This document shows, piece by piece, positions 55,204 to 64,000 of a stretch of DNA of 64,000 nucleotides. The notes beneath the pieces were generated by a model. That model made no database searches, had not been told where the DNA came from, and saw nothing but the letters and a program-made list of their open reading frames with translations. The translations under genes were made by a program, and so were the position numbers. Source of the DNA: Oncomelania hupensis. Taxonomy: Eukaryota > Mollusca > Gastropoda > Littorinimorpha > Pomatiopsidae. The DNA is taken from NCBI GenBank assembly GCA_036898135.1, contig CM072522.1, forward strand, positions 10,823,186 through 10,887,185, given 5' to 3'. The stretch's first letter is position 1. Each line of letters opens with the position of its first letter.

Positions 55204-55560
55204 AGCCACAATTTACAATAAAACGCAATACAATCAATCAATGCAATGTAATTAATAAATCGTACAGATCTACATACCTTTAAACAGACCACAATCACAT
55301 TTACACCCCTCACCGTCGTACTAACGCCAGATTTCTGGATGTTAAACGAGGTACTAATCAGAATCAGAATTACAAAACCCCTTTGCCACCTTGAACATGC
55401 CGACAGAATCAAAAAAGTAGTCCAAGAATTAGTCCATCTGTGGCAATATTTTCTGTTATTTCTAAATAGTTCCTCGGACTTCACAAATGTGCAATCAATG
55501 CATGACTGAAACAATATATGCTCAGGCTGCAAAAAGTAATTTCTTCTCACAATAGATATT
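55204..55560 (-). pseudogene. Possible 3' end of another LINE
   Basis: The minus reading QPEHILFQSC resembles the C-terminal CxxxxxHILFxC motif of I-group LINEs, followed by an AT-rich tail with gattgattgtattgcg. The frame is worn and the assignment weak. Confidence 0.3.
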
Positions 55561-56192
55561 GTGCATTACCTGGAGCAAAGTATTGTTATACATTTTCTGC
55601 TATTGAATTAATGGCGGGCGGATTGTGACTAGAGGCTAGAGGTTTCGAACAGTGGACCCCGATAGTACATATGTATTACTAAAAAACAGATCAAGGGAAG
55701 CAACTTTTTTTCCCCGACTCGCTAATAGTACACACATAAAGATAAACTTTTTGAAAAAAAATAACGGTTAAGAAATACTTGAATATAAAAATAATTTAAA
55801 GGTGTTTTAAATTTAAAAAAAAAAACATTTATAAAGAATATACTGGTAGTACTTTATCTACACAGTACTTCTTCTTCTTCTTCTTCTTCAGATTAATGTG
55901 CAAACCCCAATGTTGGGGAACAATACACATGTGTGGGACTCGACGGGAGCATGCGCTGGCACGTTAAAACAAACCACCAAAAAAAAAAAAAAAAAAAAAA
56001 AAAAACAACAACAACAACAACATTCAGGCACCCACCCCCTCTACTAGGGGAAGGGGGGGACACAGTGGGGTTTGGAGGACAAAACTATGATACACTAATA
56101 GATTATTTAAAATAATTAAGAAATTAATAATAGGTACAGGTAGCCCCTTAATAAGGCTTTTCTTTAACAAAATACTTTATTATTATATTTAT
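55561..56192. other. No recognised gene; simple repeats
   Basis: (CTT)n at about 55868-55889, a run of about 27 A near 55979-56005, and (CAA)n at 56006-56021. No gene is seen. Confidence 0.5.
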
Positions 56193-56199
56193 TTATTTA

Positions 56200-56730
56200 T
56201 TATAATTTATATATATATAATTTTTTTTTCCAATGAGATATTTACAAATGGAGCCATCCTTCCATTGCTGATTTGAAGGCGGGGACTGACTTAGTGGTTG
56301 TGATTTCATCAGAGAGAGAGTTCCAGAGACGGATAGAGGAGGGAAGAAGGAATGTAGGTGAGCATTGATTCTAGATTGGGGCACCTGGAGCTTCGCCTGC
56401 TGTCCTCTGGTGGCACGTGCTGCTGGTTTAAGATGTGAACCAGCAGGGATATCGACTTGGTCACTGATGATCTTATACAGCATTGCAGCTTTGTCGATCT
56501 TGCGACGCTCAGACAGGGTCTGCAGGTTTAGCTGACGGACAAGCGCAGAGGCGCTAGACCGGGTGAAGTCATGCAGGATCCTTCGGGCCGCTCTTCGTTG
56601 GACCAGTTCCAGGGTGTCGCTCAAGTTCTGTTGAAAGGGATCCCACACTGGGGAAGCGTATTCCAGGACTGGTCGGACTAGGCCTTTGTAACAGTGCGTC
56701 TGGACGGCAGTGGGGCATCCCTTCAGGTTT
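56200..56730 (-). pseudogene. LINE E ORF2, C-terminal part
   Basis: The frame 56648-56193 reads WDPFQQNLSDTLELVQRRAA and RILHDFTRSSASALVRQLNL, standard for the end of CR1-group RT proteins. After about 56345 it shifts; the expected LWNSLSDEI block is in another frame. The upstream join to the 59170-56723 frame is broken by an 11-bp tandem duplication at 56750-56771. Confidence 0.8.
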
Positions 56731-59170
56731 CTGTAGACGAAGGCGCTGGCGCTGGTTTGGCGCTGGTTTGGTTCGCTTTGGCAGCCAAAGCGTGAACATG
56801 CTTCCCCCAGTGGAGTTTCTCTGTAAGCTCGACACCGAGGTACTTAACACTGTCCACCTGCTCGAGCGTGTGACCGTGGAGGGTGTAGTTTGAGCGGGTA
56901 GGTTTCTTTTTGTTGGTAACAGATAGGACATGGCACTTGGCAACATTGAACTCCATCTGCCACATCTCCTCCCACTTTTCCAGGGTCGCTAGGTCTTCTT
57001 GTAGGGAGACAACATCTTGTTGAGTCTTGATGCGCTGGTAAAGGATGGTGTCATCAGCGAATAACCTGACGTTGACCTTGATGTTGTTGCCCAGGTCATT
57101 GATGTAGACTAGGAAGAGCGTCGGGCCGATGACGGATCCTTGGGGGACACCCGAGGTCACCTGGCCCATACTAGACGACTCCCCCTCCACAACAACTTGC
57201 TGGGTTCTTTGAGCCAGGAAGTTCTGTATCCAGCTCAGGGTCTTCCCTCTGATGCCGTAATGGTGGAGCTTGATGATGAGGCGTTGGTGGGGCACTTTGT
57301 CAAATGCTTTGGCGAAGTCTAGGAGAATGGTGTCCGTCTGTCCTCCCTTGTCCAGCTCATGTACTAGATCGTCAGTTGTGAGAATGAGCTGGGTTAAACA
57401 AGAACGCCTCTTACGGAACCCATGCTGGGAGTTACTGAGGATGCCGTTCCTGGTGAGGTGGTCGGTAATGCCTGTGCGGACGATGTGCTCCATAAGTTTA
57501 GAGCAGACAGAAGTGAGGGAGATTGGGCGGTAGTTGGCCGGTTGACTGCGGTCGCCCTTTTTAAATATGGGCTGAACGGTGGCGTGACGCCAAATAGTGG
57601 GGATCTGGCCAGTCTTAAGAGAGGTGGTAAAGAGTGTGGTGAGGGCAGGGGCAAGCTGTTTTGACAGGGACTGGAGGAGGCGGCAAGGGATGCCGTCAGG
57701 TCCGGCAGCCTTTCTTGGGTTTAGGTTCTGCAGCAGCTTCTCCACTCCGATGAGAGAGATGTTAATGTCGGGCATATCGGGGTAGGGGCTGTTGCCAAGA
57801 TCTGGTAGGTTGTCAAGATCTTCCTGCGTAAATACTGAGCAGAACTGTTCGTTAAGGATGTCTGCTTTTTCTTTGCTTTCACTGTATGTGAGGCCATTTT
57901 TTCTTAAAGGTGCTATGCCATTTGAGTCTGCTTTTTTCGTCTTTATGAGTTTCCACAGGTGTTTCGAGGAATCTTCTTCTATGAAGCTCTTAACATAGTT
58001 TTGGTAGGCAGCTCTGTTTTCTTTCCTGGTTGTTTTCTTGAGTTGTTGGAATTTGTCCCAGTGTTCTTGTTTGTTGGTATTCTTGGCCCTCTTCCATGCT
58101 CTCAGCTTACGTCTAGATAGTCGTTTCAGTTTACTGCTGATCCATGGTTGATGATAACGCGTTGAGGACTTTTTCATTGGGACATGCTTTTCCATCATGG
58201 TTCTAAGATGGGAATGAATTGCTGCCCATTGATCTTCTACTGTGGCTGGTGGCAAAAGGACAAACTGTTCAGAGAACATATCCGTTTCAGTCTTCATGGC
58301 CTCAAAGTTGGCTTTCTTCCAGATACTGATGGTGTGTGGTACACGTTTCGTTTTCTTGGCCACCAAGCGGCTGTCGATGAGGACAATGTCATGATCACTA
58401 AGCCCAGGAATGACTGTCGATCTGCTGACAAGATTGGGACGATTAGTGCAAAAAATGTCGAGGATGTCGTTATTTCTGGTGGCAGTGTTGACGACTTGGA
58501 GAAGGCCCATGTCGTTAATCTTGTTAAGAAAGGTCTGGTTAGTGTAGGCAGGGTACTGGTGCCCAGTAATTTGCTGGGACTCCCAGTCGATGTCAGGGAG
58601 ATTAAGGTCTCCACCGATCCAGAGTATGTCGTCTTTATTGAGACTGTCCAGGCATGCGGCGATGGCGTCTATCTGATCAGGTGTGTTGTCTGATGGGGTT
58701 CTGTAAATTGAGCCGACTGTGAGAGGTCTGGATCTGCCCTGGGTCTGTATCTGGACGAAGACAGCATCTGTCTGGCTATTGTTAATGAGTTGGTGTGCTA
58801 TGAGGTCACTTTTGGTGGCTACTAAGGTGCCTCCCTTGCCGTCGTGGCGGTCATGTCGAAAGAGATTATAGTTTGGGGGGAAAATTTCCGAGTTAGTAAT
58901 TTCGGGCTTGAGCCAGGTTTCTGAACCGAGGATAATGTCAGCGTTCGTGGACTGGAGAAGGTTCCAGAATTCTGCTTTCTTGGGGCGAATGCTTTGGAAG
59001 TTCACTACAAGAGTTCTGAGGCATCTGTCTTGTTTGACGGGGGCTGGGTGAGAGCTAAGGGCAGAGGATGCTAGAGACACTGGGGTCTCAGGTGAGGAGT
59101 CAAAACTTGGTGGTCTGACATTACCTTGTAAAATGTGGTGGGGTGTATGATGGGTGGAACGCATCATCAC
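56723..59170 (-). pseudogene. LINE E ORF2, endonuclease and RT
   Basis: The 815-codon frame contains APE-endonuclease motifs (VVNFQSIRPKKAEF, LGSETWL, GGDLNLPDIDW, GLSDHDIVLI) and RT motifs (NYRPISLTSVCSKL, SQHGFRKRRSCLTQL, LDFAKAFDKVPH, GVPQGSVIGPTLFL and the catalytic FADDTILYQ). All key residues are present. Only the last 19 residues are out of frame, caused by the 11-bp duplication cgctggtttgg at 56750-56771. The start used is the ATG at 59170, inside the end of ORF1. Confidence 0.9.
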
Positions 59171-59561
59171 CTGATGTGTGGCTTATGTCACTGCACAGAG
59201 ATGAAGGGGTGGCTGATGTTGATGACAGTGACGAGGCACGAGAGATCTCACAAAGAGATGAGCGGGTGGGGTCTGCAGACACTGTTGCAAATAACTCACT
59301 TGAGAAATTTGGCAAGCCACATGACCAGCAGTACCATGAGATGTTTGGCTGAAGCACTTCAATTTCATAGATGGTATCTCGCATATTGACGCAACGTGCA
59401 TGAAACCAAGTCTCACACCTGTCACAGCAGACAGCTCTGTCAACCCATTTCACACGTAAGGAACAGACTCCACATATGTCATTCATGTGTTGCAAAGCCA
59501 TAATGGCAAACAGGGGCCCTAATATGGCAATAAGGTGAAGGATAAGGTGTTTGGTGTACAT
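59121..59561 (-). CDS. LINE E ORF1: PHD-finger protein
   Basis: The 146-codon frame starts MYTKHLILHL at 59561. A PHD-type zinc finger (CGVCSLRV...CCDRCETWFHARCV...WYCWSCGLP) spans about residues 34-83 with the Cys4-His-Cys3 pattern and the WFHxxCV core. A Ser/Thr-rich tail follows. PHD fingers in CR1-group ORF1 proteins may read histone tails; that role is inferred. It overlaps the ORF2 start by about 50 bp. A better start may be the internal MALQHMND. Confidence 0.8.
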   Translation of the reverse strand: MYTKHLILHLIAILGPLFAIMALQHMNDICGVCSLRVKWVDRAVCCDRCETWFHARCVNMRDTIYEIEVLQPNISWYCWSCGLPNFSSELFATVSADPTRSSLCEISRASSLSSTSATPSSLCSDISHTSGDDAFHPSYTPPHFTR

Positions 59562-59575
59562 TACACGGAGAGATG

Positions 59576-60263
59576 ATTAATCATTAATGATTAAACCCAT
59601 ACAGTGTAAGTCTTGGCCTAGCCTATCTGTACTTAACGAAATGTATGATAAGGCAAAAATTCAGAAACAGGACAAATTAATAGTTAACATACCATACAAA
59701 CATACTCATTGTAAGAACTCAACATGAGAGCAAGATAACAATAACTCTGTCAATAAATAGGCCTAACGCTACAGCGAAGGGCTGGATAGTAGTAGTAGTA
59801 GTACGAAACTGAATCAACTGTACTCACTTTTACGATCTTATTTATCCTGCTTAAATACAAGAAGTGACTTGACTAAATCGTATTAATTAGTAAGATGTTA
59901 CACAAAGTAAGATATCATTCATAAAAGAAATATATTAAATTTGCCTAGCGACGCTTTCTGTAACAAATTGTACAAATTTACACAAGCTCCACACGAAAAC
60001 AAAAACGTGCCGCCATCTTGCGCATGCTCCGTACTACAAGAATATATGCACTACTCGGCATTCTATTCAGACCTGTCTTCACTTAGCATGTTTGTTTAGA
60101 ATTCTGGCATACTAGAAATAGTATTTTCAGAGAAGAATTAGTATTCTACCACTTAAATATTCACTGCAAGTCATTAGAGTGGTAAATATTTCAAGTGCTG
60201 TCAAGTGATGGCCCAAGGGTTGAAACACGAGAATAATTATTTGAAAGGCTGAAAAACCCCAGA
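59576..60263. other. No recognised gene
   Basis: AT-rich flank with a short (AGT)n run near 59789-59803. Nothing can be supported. Confidence 0.5.
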
Positions 60264-60650
60264 CCATCACAAAAGCCATTGGACAACACGATGACTTGCT
60301 CACAGTGGTGAAAAAACGGAAACTGCGATGGTATGGCCACGTCACCAGATCATCAGGTCTTGCAAAGACCATCCTGCAAGGCACAGTGCCAGGAGGTAGA
60401 AGAGGAGGGAGACCGATAAAGTGGTGGGAGGACAACATTCGAGAATGGACTGGTTTGACACTGAGCGAAACAATCAGGGTTGCTGAGGACAGGGAACGAT
60501 GGAGTATGCTGGTTAAACGATCATCTGTGGTGCCTGGTCCTGATTTGGCTCGGAAGAGTCCGCTGAACCTAAAGCAATAATCATGTAATGTAATGTAATC
60601 TGTTGTGCCCCTACGACCTCCGAGTTACGGGATAGGATAGGATAGGATAG
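60264..60650 (+). pseudogene. RTE-like LINE 3' fragment with (GGATA)n tail
   Basis: The plus frame reads VVKKRKLRWYGHVTRSSGLA, IKWWEDNIREWTGLTLSE and RWSMLVKRSSVVP, the C-terminus of the LINE C type, ending in gataggatagg repeats. It is flanked by a 13-bp duplication gaaaaa[c/t]cccaga at 60251-60263 and 60651-60663 with one mismatch. A 64-bp foreign insert lies at 60534-60597. It is a 5'-truncated copy. Confidence 0.85.
60534..60597 (+). mobile_element. 64-bp retroposed 3' end of the LINE A/B family
   Basis: The insert is the terminal block tgatttggctcggaagagtc...cctaaagcaa with a tatgtaatg-type tail. It lies inside the RTE fragment and is bounded by duplicated atctgt[g/t]gtgc at 60523-60533 and 60598-60608. 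Confidence 0.8.
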
Positions 60651-60905
60651 GAAAAATCCCAGAGTCCTTATTTCTATTTGCATTGTATAAATATGGGATG
60701 CTGAACAGTAGGATCAGTTCAGTAATTCTTTAGATGTATCATATGGCTGTATACGCAGTCTGTGTTATTAGTAGTTGCTTCAACATGCCTTACAAAGAAA
60801 GTAGAGAGCAACGACGGCAGAAAAGAAACTGTTCGATGAATCTGCGTTCCAGCTAGCAAGACCAAAATTCGAGAGATCAGTCTCCTGACCAGTGCAAATT
60901 CGACG

Positions 60906-61724
60906 TTGTCATGGAAGCTATTCAGACTACCATCCTTACCAGTCAACCAGAAGTTCAAATCTACGGACATTTGTGGTGCCGGTTTTGTTGGAGGTGGCGG
61001 TGGTGGTGCGGCGAATGCGGCTCTTGATGTTGTAATGAAGGCTTTCGTTCAGCAAGTACTACCAGCCATTGTGGAGAGTGTCGCTGCCGCTGTTGGTGAA
61101 GTAATGAAATGAGCCAACAAACGACAGCAAACAACAAATGAAAGAGGTAGGCTACGACACAAACTTCTTTTAGGCCTACTCAAATATGAGAACGGCCGGC
61201 TTGAACAGTATAGTCGCAGAGAAACGGTGCGTATCGTCGGAATTCGCGAAGAAGACAACGAGAATTTGGAGGAGAAAGTCCTTGATGTCTTCAAAGCGAC
61301 TGGTGTCGATGTTTCCGCTGATGATCTTGTTGTTGTCCATAGAGTCGGGAAGAAGAATGGAAGGCACTCGAGACACGTTTTTGCAAAGTTCGTATCCAGA
61401 AGAAAGAAGTCGGAGCTGATGAGAGAGCGCAAGAAGTTGAAGGACAAAGAACAAATGAAAAAAGTCTTCATCAACGACGACCTGACGGTACTTCGGTCCA
61501 AGCTGTTTAGTTACATCAAAAGCAGTGGAAAGTTTGAGCGAGTGTGGAAGGTGGATGGAAGAATCCACTGCGTGAAGAAAACCATACCGGGAGCTGCAAC
61601 AAACGTCCAAGTGCTGTCGGCTGAATCTGCGGACGATTTGTTCGAGCTCGGGTTTGACAGCATCCAACTACGTGGAGCTTGGCCTTGCCGAGTACTGGGG
61701 CGACGACGACAACTAGCGGTGTGA
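60906..61724 (+). pseudogene. L1/Tx1-like ORF1 protein
   Basis: The plus frame from 60906 has one TGA at 61111-61113 and then stays open to 61724. The second part reads LEQYSRRETVRIVGIREEDN, the end of a coiled coil leading into an RRM-like domain, then VVVHRVGKKN, FAKFVSRRKKSELMRERKKL and VFINDDLTVLRSKLF. This is the layout of L1/Tx1 ORF1 proteins (coiled coil, RRM, C-terminal domain), which bind element RNA. A Gly/Ala-rich segment (VGGGGGGAANAAL) lies near residue 22. A donor-like gag|gtaggc and acceptor-like cttttag between 61145 and 61174 could also remove the stop as an intron. No endonuclease follows. Confidence 0.7.
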
Positions 61725-61877
61725 GGGGGCTTCTGGCTGTCATGTTGGCACAGCCGTGTATGTAAACCGTTTTAACTCGTTAAATGCTCTTAAGCGTACT
61801 GTTTTACCTACTCGTTATTTTAAGTATGACTCTTCTCTCGTCAATAATACAAACAGCCCTCTCATTAACACCATATT

Positions 61878-62388
61878 CAATTCAATTCAATAATTTATTT
61901 TAACGTCTTTTCACTTATGTGATTTTAAACCATACAGCCATTCTCACGCATGTACACAAACATATAATATAACAATTTAAAGTTGAACGATAATCATACA
62001 AAATATCTAACATTACTACAGAAGTTTGCCAACTGCAGACTTGTAAATTATTCGGGCAATATCTATCATTGCTGGACTATGCAACAAAATGTCAATTGAT
62101 TCTTGACTATTTACATCGATATTCTTTTCCTTATATAACATAATTAAAATAGGACATTCATATAACAGATGTTTAACAGATATTGGTTGTAAACAAGTAC
62201 AAACTACATCTTTTGAAAACTTGGTGTTCCATGAATTTACTCTTAGTTTATTAATTATTCTACACAAATGTCTTGGACAAGAAAATTTTTCTTTCTTTCC
62301 ATTGCTAGGTAAATTAGAATATATATTCTTTTCTAATAAAGATATTAATTCAAATACTGAAGGCTTTATATTATTATATGTATATAAA
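61878..62388 (-). pseudogene. 5'-truncated LINE with perfect 14-bp target duplication
   Basis: Duplicated attaacaccatatt lies at 61864-61877 and 62389-62402. The minus strand codes the C-terminal end of a LINE protein (CPRHLCRIINKLRVNSWNTK, then CTCLQPISVKHLLYECPIL), with a CxC...HLLxxC zinc cluster typical of I-group LINEs. It ends in a tail of (TTGAA)n at 61878-61892 on the plus reading. The insertion is recent on the evidence of the perfect duplication. Confidence 0.85.
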
Positions 62389-62402
62389 ATTAACACCATA
62401 TT

Positions 62403-63145
62403 TTAATAATAGTTATAATTAACACCATAATTTGAAATTAACACCATATCAAAGGTTCGTAAGTCTGGTGTTGATCAGGGTCTTAAATCAAGCCCAGAGC
62501 AGAACAATATGCTGACAAGTAATACCAAAGAGCTTATTACGGAAAGAGGGGGAACTTTCATTATGTCCTATACAAAAATGCGAGACGCTCTCACGGATTA
62601 TTTCCCTTTGCTCGGGCTGGCTATATTTCATCATCTGCTATATGAATGATCTGTGCGTGGTAACTTATTGAGCCTATGCCATTGCAAAAGAACATTTTTA
62701 TGCACACCGACTCAACCAAAGCTTTTAGGTTTTGAAGTTAGTTCAGCCAGGCTAGCTATAAATAGCTTCGCCGGTGCTCTTCTTTCCTTTCATTTCACTG
62801 AAAGGGAGGGTGTAAGCAAGCTATAAATAGCCAGCAGCCAGCAAAATGTGGGAGAACCTAAGAGTGCTGCTCACATAGGCATTGAGCTGGTGTGTATGGC
62901 AACGTTTGCAAAAACCAAACTTTTGACCATCATTATTATTAACATTCCGCTACTGCTGTCTTTTTTTTTTTTTAATGTTTACTTATTGACATTTATTAGG
63001 TGCTTTTATGCTGCTTATGTGTGTATGTCATAGGTTTGTTTTCTGCCCTGGAATTTATTATTTTTTAATCAACGACAGATATTTTAAAATTAAAATATGC
63101 ATGACAGACTGTTTCATTTATCCGAAACTGTGTAAAACCGTAATC

Positions 63146-63183
<38 letters not shown>

Positions 63184-64000
63184 GAGAGAGAGTGAGAGAC
63201 AGAGGGGTTGAGGGAAGAGAGAGCTCTATCATTCAATCAATTAATCACAATAAAGCACAATAACAAAATGTTTCACTAATAGTGAGAATTTAATTTATAT
63301 TAGGTGTCCCCCTACCCCCAACCCTCTCACCTCCCACATCACTGGCTTAATAACATCAGTCACTTCATGGAAAATAATTAATTAATCAGACAGAACAATC
63401 AGAACCTAGACTACAACATTCCACGCAATATAGATCTAATGCGTACAAATTCACAGATCAGAACAAGGACTGAGTTTCTACATTACATTTTGTTTTCCCA
63501 TTTACACTCAAACGAAAAGGGATTACAACAGATCAAGGACCATTTTTGTGCCTAGGTAAGGGGTTATCTTGCACAGTATTTGATCACGAGGAGAAAACAG
63601 ACTTAGTCTAATTTAACTTGTTAACATAAGCAGTTTGACGTAGCCAAACTGCCAATCTGACATCTACTTTTGAAATATAAGCACAAATATAGTCAAACAA
63701 CCTAGCAATAACGTAAACAGTGAGCGACCTGTTGAACGTAAATTGTCAGCAAGCAAACTGTTTTGGATTTAGCACATAGGTATAACATGAATCATTCAAG
63801 CCGCTCTCCGATTGTTTTAACACTAACAGCACTGCAGCGGTCTTAGTTTAGGCCTACATAAACACAAAAAAATGAAGTTTTTCAATTGCAATTTACCTTT
63901 CTTTGTCTCTTGGAAATTTGAAAAAGGACTTGCCAACACAACTTTTCTTGTATCTGGCATTATGGCAATTGATGGCTATGCAAAAGTCACCGCCCTGTTT
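62403..64000. other. No recognised gene; (GA)n microsatellite
   Basis: Two more copies of attaacaccata follow at about 62417 and 62437. (GA)n lies at about 63148-63200. A tataaatag motif occurs twice near 62758 and 62822. No coding region or named repeat is supported. Confidence 0.5.

Larger units (their letters stand above)
56200..59575 (-). mobile_element. LINE E: CR1-like non-LTR retrotransposon with PHD-finger ORF1
   Basis: The minus-strand order is a PHD-finger ORF1 (59561-59121), overlapped by about 50 bp by an endonuclease/RT ORF2 (59170-56723), then the C-terminal end in two further frames to about 56215. Absence of RNase H and the WNSL-type C-terminal block near 56340-56215 fit the CR1 group. 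Only two or three small indels spoil the coding region. Confidence 0.85.

Overview
This is eukaryotic, almost certainly metazoan, non-coding or intergenic DNA packed with transposable elements. There is no bacterial-type gene organisation. Splice sites, microsatellites, tRNA-derived SINEs, non-LTR retrotransposons of several clades, Ty3/gypsy LTR elements and hAT/Harbinger-like DNA transposons are all present. The element mix (I/Nimb-like LINEs with RNase H, RTE-like LINEs, a CR1-like LINE with a PHD-finger ORF1, Mag-type and Gmr1-type gypsy elements) suggests a lophotrochozoan, most likely a mollusc such as a gastropod. That species guess is inference. I found no complete host protein-coding gene, only two isolated host-like exons: an RRM exon near 47.7 kb and an acidic, KTPQ-rich exon near 28 kb.

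Layout. 1-6.8 kb: a broken PIF/Harbinger transposase, a CpG-rich palindromic block, a 1.16-kb DNA transposon coding a BED-finger protein, a tRNA-derived SINE and a LINE 3' end. 6.8-12.9 kb: a cluster of small, overlapping minus-strand ORFs of an unidentified compact element. It is cut by a nearly intact 4.9-kb Mag-type gypsy element (192-bp LTRs, one 1400-aa Gag-Pol ORF) and by a 234-bp MITE. 12.9-18 kb: an I/Nimb-like LINE (LINE A) and a truncated non-autonomous retroposon sharing its 3' end. 18-25.3 kb: a Maverick/Polinton-like integrase remnant split by a 6.8-kb gypsy element with 1.75-kb LTRs. In that element the integrase remnant lies upstream of the RT remnant (Gmr1-type order) and the catalytic cores are deleted. 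25.3-30.5 kb: degenerate sequence and the KTPQ-rich exon. 30.5-34.8 kb: an RTE-like LINE (LINE C) with a DNA transposon in its tail. 35.8-42.4 kb: a second I/Nimb-like LINE (LINE B) carrying two inserted 700-bp retroposons in opposite orientation. 42.4-47.4 kb: a third, decayed gypsy element. 47.4-48.2 kb: the RRM exon. 48.2-52.2 kb: a near-intact hAT-like transposon with a four-exon transposase. 52.5-60 kb: a MITE, a LINE ORF1/ORF2 pair split by a SINE, and a CR1-like LINE with PHD-finger ORF1. 60-64 kb: an RTE fragment with a 64-bp retroposed insert, an L1/Tx1-like ORF1 and a short LINE end with a perfect 14-bp duplication.

The strongest patterns are these. Five DNA elements of different sequence all begin CAG, end CTG and are flanked by exact 6-bp duplications. 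One old integrase-bearing, virus-like element appears to have been dismembered in situ by at least three datable insertions. The Gmr1-type element lacks its catalytic cores yet has near-identical LTRs, so it was probably mobilised in trans recently. Most nested insertions can be ordered in time because their target duplications are still readable.
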